DNA of 64,000 nucleotides from NCBI GenBank assembly GCA_027923505.1, contig BROI01000001.1, positions 2,350,001-2,414,000 on the forward strand, given 5' to 3'. A program made the position numbers and the translations under genes. Under the pieces are notes generated by a model. It was given only the letters and a program-made list of their open reading frames with translations, had not been told where the DNA came from and made no database searches. This stretch comes from Mayamaea pseudoterrestris. Lineage: Eukaryota > Bacillariophyta > Bacillariophyceae > Sellaphorales > Sellaphoraceae. Of the stretch, positions 1 to 11,727 are shown piece by piece. Every line of letters starts with the position of its first letter. The stretch's first letter is position 1.

Positions 1-3000
1 GGCAGTTGGGTAGTACTTACCAGCAACTTCTGCGGATCTGGAAGCAGGCAACATGCAGGAGGCAAATGCACAAAGATAATGCACTATACAATATCCATTT
101 GTGACCTTGGATCATGCCCCAAGCCTGTTTACAAAGAGATTGTGGGGATCTGATGTTTGCCACTGCTAGGGTAGGCAGTCACAAAGTACCTGCTAACTGA
201 AGCTGCTGACCTGAAGGCAAAAGGCAAGCAGGAGGCTGATGCGCAAAACGAATTCACCAAGGAGGTATGAATTGTGCCCTCGGATCATGCACAGTGGCTG
301 TACGCATAGAGTGTGTGGGCACTTCATGTTTGCCACTGCTAGGTTGGTGTTCGGCAGTTGGGTAGTACATACCAGCAACTTCTGCGGATCTGGAAGCAGG
401 CAACATGCAGGAGGCAAATGCACAAAGTGAATGCACTATACAATATCCATTTGTGACCTTGGATCATGCCCCAAGCCAGTTTACAAAGAGATTGTGGGGA
501 TCTGATGTTTGCCACTGCTAGGGTAGGCAGTCACATAGTACCTGCTAACTGAAGCTGCTGACCTGAAGGCAAAAGGCAAGCAGGAGGCTGATGCGCAAAA
601 CAAATTCACCAAGGAGGTATGTCTTGTGCCCTCGGATCATGCACAGGGCTGTCCATAGAGTGTGTGGGCACTTCATTTGCTAAGTTGGTGTTCGGCAGTT
701 GGGTAGTACATACCAGCAACTTCTGCGGATCTGGAAGCAGGCAACATGCAGGAGGCAAATGCACAAAGTGAATGCACTATACAATATCCATTTGTGACCT
801 TGGATCATGCCCCAAGCCAGTTTACAAAGAGATTGTGGGGATCTGATGTTTGCCACTGCTAGGGTAGGCAGTCACATAGTACCTGCTAACTGAAGCTGCT
901 GACCTGAAGGCAAAAGGCAAGCAGGAGGCTGATGCGCAAAACAAATTCACCAAGGAGGTATGTCTTGTGCCCTCGGATCATGCACAGTGGCTGTACGCAT
1001 AGAGTGTGTGGGCACTTCATGTTTGCCACTGCTAGGTTGGTGTTTGGCAGTTGGGTAGTACATACCAGCAACTTCTGCGGATCTGGAAGCAGGCAACATG
1101 CAGGAGGCAAATGCACAAAGTGAATGCACTATACAATATCCATTTGTGACCTTGGATCATGCCCCAAGCCAGTTTACAAAGAAATTGTGGGGATCTGATG
1201 TTTGCCACTGCTAGGGTAGGCAGTCACATAGTACCTGCTAACTGAAGCTGCTGACCTGAAGGCAAAAGGCAAGCAGGAGGCTGATGCGCAAAACAAATTC
1301 ACCAAGGAGGTATGTCTTGTGCCCTCGGATCATGCACAGTGGCTGTACGCATAGAGTGTGTGGGCACTTCATGTTTGCCACTGCTAGGTTGGTGTTCGGC
1401 AGTTGGGTATTACATACCAGCAACTTCTGCGGATCTGGAAGCAGGCAACATGCAGGAGGCAAATGCACAAAGTGAATGCACTATACAATATCCATTTGCG
1501 ACCTTGGATCATGCCCCAAGCCAGTTTACAAAGAGATTGTGGGGATCTGATGTTTGCCACTGCTAGGGTAGGCAGTCACATAGTACCTGCTAACTGAAGC
1601 TGCTGACCTGAAGGCAAAAGGCAAGCAGGAGGCTGATGCGCAAAACAAATTCACCAAGGAGGTATGTCTTGTGCCCTCGGATCATGCACAGTGGCTGTAC
1701 GCATAGAGTGTGTGGGCACTTCATGTTTGCCACTGCTAGGTTGGTGTTCGGCAGTTGGGTAGTACATACCAGCAACTTCTGCGGATCTGGAAGCAGGCAA
1801 CATGCAGGAGGCAAATGCACAAAGTGAATGCACTATACAATATCCATTAGTGACCTTGAATCATGCCCCAAGCCAGTTTACAAAGAGATTGTGGGGATCT
1901 GATGTTTGCCACTGCTAGGGTAGGCAGTCACATAGTACCTGCTAACTGAAGCTGCTGACCTGAAGGCAAAAGGCAAGCAGGAGGCTGATGCGCAAAACAA
2001 ATTCACCAAGGAGGTATGTCTTGTGCCCTCGGATCATGCACAGTGGCTGTACGCATAGAGTGTGTGGGCACTTCATGTTTGCCACTGCTAGGTTGGTGTT
2101 CGGCAGTTGGGTAGTACATACCAGCAACTTCTGCGGATCTGGAAGCAGGCAACATGCAGGAGGCAAATGCACAAAGTGAATGCACTATACAATATCCATT
2201 TGTGACCTTGGATCATGCCCCAAGCCAGTTTACAAAGAGATTGTGGGGATCTGATGTTTGCCACTGCTAGGGTAGGCAGTCACATAGTACCTGCTAACTG
2301 AAGCTGCTAACCTGAAGGCAAAAGGCAAGCAGGAGGCTGATGCGCAAAACAAATTCACCAAGGAGGTATGTCTTGTGCCCTCGGATCATGCACAGGTTTC
2401 TGTACGCATAGAGTGTGTGGGCACTTCATGTTTGCCACTGCTAGGTTGGTGTTCGGCAGTTGGGTAGTACATACCAGCAACTTCTGCGGATCTGGAAGCA
2501 GGCAACATGCAGGAGGCAAATGCACAAAGTGAATGCACTATACAATATCCATTTGTGACCTTGGATCATGCCCCAAGCCAGTTTACAAAGAGATTGTGGG
2601 GATCTGATGTTTGCCACTGCTAGGGTAGGCAGTCACATAGTACCTGCTAACTGAAGCTGCTGACCTGAAGGCAAAAGGCAAGCAGGAGGCTGATGCGCAA
2701 AACAAATTCACCAAGGAGGTATGTCTTGTGCCCTCGGATCATGCACAGTGGCTGTACGCATAGAGTGTGTGGGCACTTCATGTTTGCCACTGCTAGGTTG
2801 GTGTTCAGCAGTTGGGTAGTACATACCAGCAACTTCTGCGGATCTGGAAGCAGGCAACATGCAGGAGGCAAATGCACAAAGTGAATGCACTATACAATAT
2901 CCATTTGTGACCTTGGATCATGCCCCAAGCCAGTTTACAAAGAGATTGTAAGGATCTGATGTTCGCCACTGCTAGGGTAGGCAGTCACATAGTACCTGCT

Positions 3001-6000
3001 AACTGAGCTGCTGACCTGAAGGCAAAAGGCAAGCAGGAGGCTGATGCGCAAAACAAATTCACCAAGGAGGTATGTCTTGTGCCCTCGGATCATGCACAGT
3101 GGCTGTACGCATAGAGTGTGTGGGCACTTCATGTTTGCCACTGCTAGGTTGGTGTTCGGCAGTTGGGTAGTACATACCAGCAACTTCTGCGGATCTGGAA
3201 GCAGGCAACATGCAGGAGGCAAATGCACAAAGTGAATGCACTATACAATATCCATTTGTGACCTTGGATCATGCCCCAAGCCAATTTACATAGAGATTGT
3301 GGGGATCTGATGTTTGCCACTGCTAGGGTAGGCAGTCACATAGTACCTGCTAACTGAAGCTGCTGACCTGAAGGCAAAAGGCAAGCAGGAGGCTGATGCG
3401 CAAAACAAATTCACCAAGGAGGTATGTCTTGTGCCCTCGGATCATGCACAGTGGCTGTACGCATAGAGTGTGTGGGCACTTCATGTTTGCCACTGCTAGG
3501 TTGGTGTTCGGCAGTTGGGTAGTACATACCAGCAACTTCTGCGGATCTAGAAGCAGGCAACATGCAGGAGGCAAATGCACAAAGTGAATGCACTATACAA
3601 TATCCATTTGTGACCTTGGATCATGCCCCAAGCCAATTTACAAAGAGATTGTGGGGATCTGATGTTTGCCACTGCTAGGGTAGGCAGTCACATAGTACCT
3701 GCTAACTGAAGCTGCTGACCTGAAGGCAAAAGGCAAGCAGGAGGCTGATGCGCAAAACAAATTCACCAAGGAGGTATGACTTGGGCCCTCGGATCATGCA
3801 CAGTGGCTGTACACATAGAGTGTGTGGGCACTTCATGTCTGCCACTGCTAGGTTGGTGTTCGGCAGTTGGGTAGTACATACCAGCAACTTCTGCGGATCT
3901 GGAAGCAGGCAACATGCAGGAGGCAAATGCACAAAGTGAATGCACTATACAATATCAATTTGTGACCTTGGATCATGCCCAAGCCAGTTTACAAAGAGAT
4001 TGTGGGGATCTGATGTTTGCCACTGCTAGGGTAGGCAGTCACGTAGTACCTGCTAACTGAAGCTGCTGACCTGAAGGCAAAAGGCAAGCAGGAGGCTGAT
4101 GCGCAAAACAAATTCACCAAGGAGGTATGTCTTGTGCCCTCGGATCATGCACAGTGGCTGTACGCATAGAGTGTGTGGGCACTTCATGTTTGCCACTGCT
4201 AGGTTGGTGTTCGGCAGTTGGGTAGTACATACCAGCAACTTCTGCGGATCTGGAAGCAGGCAACATGCAGGAGGCAAATGCACAAAGTGAACGCACTATA
4301 CAATATCCATTTGTGACCTTGGATCATGCCCCAAGCCAGTTTACAAAGAGATTGTTGGGATCTGATGTTTGCCGCTGCTAGGGTAGGCAGTCACATAGTA
4401 CCTGCTAACTGAAGCTGCTGACCTGAAGGCAAAAGGCAAGCAGGAGGCTAATGCGCAAAACAAATTCACCAAGGAGGTATGACTTGGGCCCTCGGATCAT
4501 GCACAGTGGCTGTACACATAGAGTGTGTGGGCACTTCATGTTTGCCACTGCTAGGTTGGTGTTTGGCAGTTGGGTAGTACATACCAGCAACTTCTGCGGA
4601 TCTGGAAGCAGGCAACATGCAGGAGGCAAATGCACAAAGTGAATGCACTATACAATATCCATTTGTGACCTTGGATCATGCCCAAGCCAGTTTACAAAGA
4701 GATTGTGGGGATCTGATGTTTGCCACTGCTAGGGTAGGCAGTCACATAGTACCTGCTAACTGAAGCTGCTGACCTGAAGGCAAAAGGCAAGCAGGAGGCT
4801 GATGCGCAAAACAAATTCACCAAGGAGGTATGTCTTGTGCCCTCGGATCATGCACAGTGGCTGTACGCATAGAGTGTGTGGGCACTTCATGTTTGCCACT
4901 GCTAGGTTGGTGTTCGGCAGTTGGGTAGTACATACCAGCAACTTCTGCGGATCTGGAAGCAGGCAACATGCAGGAGGCAAATGCACAAAGTGAACGCACT
5001 ATACAATATCCATATGTGACCTTGGATCATGCCCCAAGCCAGTTTACAAAGAGATTGTGGGGATCTGATGTTTGCCACTGCTAGGGTAGGCAGTCACATA
5101 GTACCTGCTAACTGAAGCTGCTGACCTGAAGGCAAAAGGCAAGCAGGAGGCTGATGCGCAAAACAAATTCACTAAGGAGGTATGTCTTGTGCCCTCGGAT
5201 CATGCACAGTGGCTGTACGCATAGAGTGTGTGGGCACTTCATGTTTGCCACTGCTAGGTTGGTGTTCGGCAGTTGGGTAGTACATACCAGCAACTTCTGC
5301 GGATCTGGAAGCAGGCAACATGCAGGAGGCAAATGCACAAAGTGAATGCACTATACAATATCCATTTGTGACCTTGGATCATGCCCCAAGCCAATTTACA
5401 TAGAGATTGTGGGGATCTGATGTTTGCCACTGCTAGGGTAGGCAGTCACATAGTACCTGCTAACTGAAGCTGCTGACCTGAAGGCAAAAGGCAGCAGGAG
5501 GCTGATGCGCAAAACAAATTCACCAAGGAGGTATGTCTTGTGCCCTCGGATCATGCACAGTGGCTGTACACATAGAGTGTGTGGGCACTTCATGTTTGCC
5601 ACTGCTAGGTTGGTGTTCGGCAGTTGGGTAGTACATACCAGCAACTTCTGCGGATCTGGAAGCAGGCAACATGCAGGAGGCAAATGCACAAAGTGAATGC
5701 ACTATACAATATCCATTTGTGACCTTGGATCATGCCCCAAGCCAATTTACATAGAGATTGTGGGGATCTGATGTTTGCCACTGCTAGGGTAGGCAGTCAC
5801 ATAGTACCTGCTAACTGAAGCTGCTGACCTGAAGGCAAAAGGCAAGCAGGAGGCTGATGCGCAAAACAAATTCACCAAGGAGGTATGTCTTGTGCCCTCG
5901 GATCATGCACAGTGGCTGTACACATAGAGTGTGTGGACACTTCATGTTTGCCACTGCTAGGTTGGTGTTCGGCAGTTGGGTAGTACATACCAGCAACTTC

Positions 6001-6990
6001 TGCGGATCTGGAAGCAGGCAACATGCAGGAGGCAAATGCACAAAGTGAATGCACTATACAATATCCATTTGTGACCTTGGATCATGCCCCAAGCCAGTTT
6101 ACAAAGAGATTGTGGGGATCTGATGTTTGCCACTGCTAGGGTAGGCAGTCACATAGTACCTGCTAACTGAAGCTGCTGACCTGAAGGCAAAAGGCAAGCA
6201 GGAGGCTGATGCGCAAAACAAATTCACCAAGGAGGTATGTCTTGTGCCCTCGGATCATGCACAGTGGCTGTACGCATAGAGTGTGTGGGCACTTCATGTT
6301 TGCCACTGCTAGGTTGGTGTTCGGCAGTTGGGTAGTACATACCAGCAACTTCTGCGGATCTGGAAGCAGGCAACATGCAGGAGGCAAATGCACAAAGTGA
6401 ATGCACTATACAATATCCATTAGTGACCTTGGATCATGCCCCAAGCCAATTTACATAGAGATTGTGGGGATCTGATGTTTGCCACTGCTAGGGTAGGCAG
6501 TCACATAGTACCTGCTAACTGAAGCTGCTGACCTGAAGGCAAAAGGCAAGCAGGAGGCTGATGCGCAAAACAAATTCACCAAGGAGGTATGACTTGGGCC
6601 CTCGGATCATGCACAGTGGCTGTACACATAGAGTGTGTGGGCACTTCATGTCTGCCACTGCTAGGTTGGTGTTTGGCAGTTGGGTAGTACATACCAGCAA
6701 CTTCTGCGGATCTGGAAGCAGGCAACATGCAGGAGGCAAATGCACAAAGTGAATGCACTATACAATATCCATTTGTGACCTTGGATCATGCCCCAAGCCA
6801 GTTTACAAAGAGATTGTGGGGATCTGATGTTTGCCGCTGCTAGGGTAGGCAGTCACATAGTACCTGCTAACTGAAGCTGCTAACCTGAAGGCAAAAGGCA
6901 AGCAGGAGGCTGATGCACAAAACAAATTCACCAAGGAGGTATGTCTTGTGCCCTCGGATCATGCACAGGTGGCTGTACTCATAGAGTGTG
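1..6990. repeat. Satellite A, 352-bp tandem array (about 20 copies)
   Basis: About twenty head-to-tail copies of a 351-352 bp unit, running off the left edge. Copies differ by scattered substitutions and rare small deletions; the copy at about 560-780 is short, by roughly 11 bp. The unit is a dimer: the block ATGTTTGCCACTGCTAGG occurs twice per unit, at 153, 326 and 505, spaced 173 then 179 bp, and other words (GGATCATGC, CAGGAGGC) recur in both halves. Two copy types can be told apart, one reading TATGTCTTGTGCC and one TATGACTTGGGCC, and they alternate between 3.4 and 5.0 kb. Open frames of 60-97 codons in every unit repeat with the satellite and change with single substitutions, so they are not taken as genes. 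Confidence 0.97.
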
Positions 6991-9900
6991 TGGATGCCAT
7001 GCCCTGAGAATCAGCACATTCAACAACTGGTTGAATGTGCCAGCCCTGCTCCTTTTGTGGCTGCAAGAATCATCAGGTTTCCTTGCTGAGCCCACCAAAA
7101 TATTTCAAATAGGTTTGTTGTCATGATGGGCCATAAGTTGGTCAATTGCACCTCAGTATCCATCACCGTGTATGCCATGGTGAGACTCAAACCGACCTTA
7201 CAACTTATTGGTTCTGCCAGTGGTGCACCTCAAGTGGCAAGTGAGACTTCCAAAATGGCCTGCAGACCCCATAATACACCAAACATGGACTGTAACAGTG
7301 AATGTGACTCATAGACTTGTTCTTTTAGGTGTGGAAGCCATCACTGTGCCCTGAGACTCCGCACATTCAACAACTGGTTGAATGTGCCAGCCCTGCTCCC
7401 TTTGTGGCTGCAGGGATCATCAGCATTGCATGCTGAGCCCTCCCAATCCCTTTCATATCATGTTTGTTGTCATGATGGGCCATAGTTGGTCAGTTGCACC
7501 TCAGTATTCATCACCATGTATGCCATGGTGAGACTGAACCAACCCCACAACTTGTTGGATCTGCCAGCGGTGCACCTCAAGTGGCAAGTGAGACTTCCAA
7601 AATGGCCTGCAGACCCCATAATGCAATGCACATGGACTGTAACAGTGAATGGGACTCATAGACTTGTCCATTGGGGTGTGGAAGCCATCACTATGCCCTG
7701 AGACTCCACACATTCAACAACTGGTTGAACGTGGCAGCCCTGCTCCTTTTGTGGCTGCAGGGATCATCAGCATTGCCTGCTGAGCCCTCCAATATATTAC
7801 AAATAGGTTGGTGGTCATGATGGGCCATAAGTTGGTCAGTTGCACCTCAGTATCCATCACCTTGTACGCCATGGTGAGACTGAGCAGATCCAACAACTTG
7901 TTGGATCTGCCAGCAGTGCACCTCAAGTGGCAAGTAAGACTTCCAAAATGGCCTCCAGACCCCATAATACAATAAACATAAATTTGAACAGTGATTGGGA
8001 CTCAAAGACTTGACCAATTGGGTGTGGAAGCCATCACTATGCCCTGAGACTCAGCACATTCAACAACTGGTTGAATGTGCCAGCCCTGCTCCTTTTGTGG
8101 CTGCAGGAATCATCAGCTTTCCTTGCTGAGCCCTCCAATATATTTCAAATAGGTTTGTGGTCATGATGGGCCATAAGTTGGTCAATTGCACCTCAGTATC
8201 CATCACTGTGTATGCCATATTGAGACTCAGCCGACCCCACAACTTATTGGTTCTGCCAGTGGTGCACCTCAAGTGGCAAGTGAGACTTCCAAAATGGCCT
8301 GCAGACCCCATAATACACCAAACATGGACTGCAACAGTGAATGTGACTCATAGACTTGTCCATTGGGGTGTGGAAGCCATCACTATGCCCTGAGACTCCG
8401 CACATTCAACAACTGGTTGAATGTGGCAGCCCTGCTCCTTTTGTGGCTGCAGGGATCATCAGCATTGCCTGCTGAGCCCTCCCAATCCCTTTCATATCAT
8501 GTTTGTTGTCATGATGGGCCATAGTTGGTCAGTTGCACCTCAGTATTCATCACCATGTATGCCATGGTGAGACTGGACCGACCTCACAACTTGTTGGATC
8601 TGCCAGCGGTGCACCTCAAGTGGCAAGTGAGACTTCCAAAATGGCCTGCAGACCCCATAATACAATAAACATAAATTTGAACAGTGATTGGGACTCAAAG
8701 ACTTGACCAATTGGGTGTGGAAGCCATCACTATGCCCTGAGACTCAGCACATTCAACAACTGGTTGAATGTGCCAGCCCTGCTCCCTTTGTGGCTGCAGG
8801 GATCATCAGCATTGCTTGCTGAGACCTGCAATATTTTTCATATTATGTTTGGTGTCAGGATGGGCCATGAGTTGGTCAGTTGCACCTCAGTATCCTTCAC
8901 CATGTTTGCCAGGGTGAGACTGAGCGTATCCAACAACTTGTTGAATCTGCCAGCAGTGCACCTCAAGTGGCAAGTGAGACTTCTAAAATGGTCTCCAGAC
9001 CCCATAATCCAACTAACATGAACTTTACCAGTAAATGGGACATATGGACTTGTTATTTTGGGTGTGGAAGCCATCACTATGCCCTGAGACTCCGCACATT
9101 CAACAACTGGTTGAATGTGCCAGTCATGCTCCCTTTGTGGCTGCAGGGATCATCAGCATTGCCTGCTGAGCCCTGCAATATCTTTCATATCATGTTTGTT
9201 GTCATGATGGGCCATAGTTGGTCAGTTGCACCTGAGTATCCATCACCATGTATGCCATGGTGAGATTGAGCCGAAAAAAACTTAATGGATCTGCCAGCGG
9301 TGCACCTCAAGTGGCAAGTGAGACTTCCAAAATGGCCTGCAGTCCCCAAAATACAACTAACATGGACTGTAACAAAAAATGAGACTCATAGACTTGTCCA
9401 AGTGGGTGTGAAAGCCATCACTATGCCCTGAGACTCCGCACATTCAACAACTGGTTGAATGTGCCAGCCGTGCTCCCTTTGTGGCTGCAGGGATCATCAG
9501 CATTGCCTGCTGAGCCCTCCATAATCTTTCATATCATGTTTGTTGTCATGGTGGGCCATGAGTTGGTCAGTTGCACCTCAGTATCCTTCACCGTGTATGC
9601 TATGGCGAGACTGAGCAGATCCAAGAACTTGTTGGATCTGCCAGCAGTGCACTTCAAGTGGCAAGTGAAACTTCCAAAATGGCCTGCAAACCCCATAATA
9701 CAATGCACATGGACTGTAACAGTGAATGGGACTCAAAGACTTGTCCATTGGGGTGTGGAAGCCATAACTTTGCCCTGAGACTCAGCACATTCAACAACTG
9801 GTTGAATGTGCCAGCCCTGCTCCCTTTGTGGCTGCAGGGATCATCAGTATTGCCTGCTGAGCCCTCCAATATATTTCATATTATGTTTGTTGTCATGATG

Positions 9901-10588
9901 GGCCATAAGTTGGTCAGTTGCACCTCAGTATCCATACCGTGTATGCCATGGTGAGACTCAGCCGATCCTACAACTTGTGGATCTGTCAGCAGTGCACCTC
10001 AAGTGGCAAGTGAGACTTCCAAAATGGCCTGCAGACCCCATAATACAACAAACATGGACTGTCACAGTGAATGGGACTAATAGACATCTTTTAGGTGTGG
10101 AAGCCATCACTATGCCCTGAGACTCCGCACATTCAACAACTGGTTGAATGTGACAGCCCTACTCCCTTTGTGGCTACAGGTATCATCAGCATTGCCTTCT
10201 GAGCCCTCCAATATCTTTAATATTATGTTGTTGTCATGATGGGCCATAAGTTGGTCAGTTGCACCTCAGTATCCTTCACCATGTATGCCACGGTGAGACT
10301 GAGCAGATCCAACCACTTGTTGGATCTGCCAGTGGTGCACCTCAAGTGGCAAGTGAGACTTCCAAATGGCCTCCAGACCCCATAATACAATGTACATGCA
10401 ATGGAACAGTGAATGCAACTTGTAGACTTGTCCGTTGGGGTGTGGAAGCCATCACTATGCCCTTAGACTCAGCACATTCAACAACTGGTTGAATGTGCCA
10501 GCCCTGCTCCCTTCTTGGCTGCAGGGATCATCAGCATTGCCTGCTGAGCACACCAATATCTTTCATATAATATTTTTTGTCATGATGG
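6991..10588. repeat. Satellite B, first block (about 10 copies of ~345 bp)
   Basis: Tandem units of about 345-348 bp begin right after satellite A, at a junction where both repeats read GTGTGG. Each unit holds two related halves: one with GAGACTC-GCACATTCAAC and one with GAGACTGAGCAGATCCAAC, each centred on a palindrome. Copies here are more diverged from one another than those at 17-24 kb. The block stops inside a unit at about 10,588, where unrelated sequence begins. Confidence 0.95.
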
Positions 10589-10881
10589 TTCGGCTCAGGG
10601 CGGATGTTTAGAGGAGACTGCCTTGGGGACACTCATAAGATACCTTATGAGTACACTCTGAGTGATACACACATCATCGATGGTTCGGGACACGTCAGAT
10701 GCGACATCAATGGAGGACGGACAACCACAGACCAAGTTGCCGATCCCCAGCCGATGCCTCTCATTCCTCTTGCTTGCTTGCTTGCCAACCCTGTTGTCTA
10801 GCCAGCTTGTTTGTTTGTTTGTTCTTGCCTTTGTTGCTCGAACCGCGTTTCTCAGCTTTCCTTCCCTCATTTCTCTCGATC

Positions 10882-11205
10882 ATGACGCTTGTCCGTTTGC
10901 CAGAAGCTCTCGAAGAGTTCCAGGGATCCCCAGCCAGCTTTCGCCTCCCCATTGAAACCAAGATCAAGACGACTTGGCTGGGTGCCAATGTGCCGCCGAA
11001 AGACGAGAGAGCCGCAGCCATGGAGTTCCAGATTGATGGTTGGGCTACAGGAAACGAGGTAGTGACGAGAGAGCAAGTGTTGGAGCTCCACAAGAGGATG
11101 TCGCCTCGACGACAGCAGTGGCAAGCAACTTTGGCTCGGGACGCCAGCCCGGCTCAGAAAGTTGATGCAAGAAGACATTGGAGGGATACTCAGCCTCCAC
11201 TGTAA
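10882..11205 (+). CDS. Unrecognised 107-aa open frame in the satellite insertion
   Basis: The frame starts at the first ATG after a pyrimidine-rich stretch, with MTLVRLPEALEEFQG, and is charged and helix-like throughout. It ends just where satellite-derived sequence begins, so the natural C-terminus may be missing. No family is recognised. The whole insertion may be a fossil element, so expression is doubtful. Confidence 0.3.
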   Translation: MTLVRLPEALEEFQGSPASFRLPIETKIKTTWLGANVPPKDERAAAMEFQIDGWATGNEVVTREQVLELHKRMSPRRQQWQATLARDASPAQKVDARRHWRDTQPPL

Positions 11206-11727
11206 CAGTGAATGAGCGAATCATAAGACCCGACCGGGGCGGGAAGACCGTCATCGCTTTGCCCTGAGACTCAAGTACATTCAACAACGGTTGAACGCCA
11301 GCGCACCATTGTGTGCGCAGGGATTATCAGCAGTGCGTGAGCCCCCATCACCCCAGGTATCAATCCAGTCGTCGCGACGGGCCAGAAATTCGCGAGAGGA
11401 TCGCACCGACACCATCGACGACTGGTACACCAACATCATGGAGGATATGCCATCCCCCCGAGACAACTTGTTGGCAGCCAATGGTCCTCTTGTGCAAGGA
11501 CGACTGCCAGAAAACGGCCGCAGACGCCCATAATGACAACAGCAACATGGACTCGAACAGTGAAGGACAATGAAGACATTGTTCTTTTGCAGGTGCGAAG
11601 CCATCACAATGCCCCGAGACTCCGCACATCGACAACTGGTTGAATCGAGCCAGCCACCTGCTCCACTTTGGCGCAGGGATTCATGGAGCACATGACTACG
11701 AGCCTCCAATAGCTTTGACAGCATCCA

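Noticed and set aside
193-6758. Repeated open frames of 60-97 codons on both strands in satellite A (for example the Cys-rich 76-codon minus-strand frame)
   Set aside because: They recur once per 352-bp unit in three overlapping frames and change freely with unit variants; nothing suggests translation.
1-6990. CRISPR-like regular repeats
   Set aside because: The whole 352-bp unit is repeated with no unique spacers, and the window is eukaryotic.
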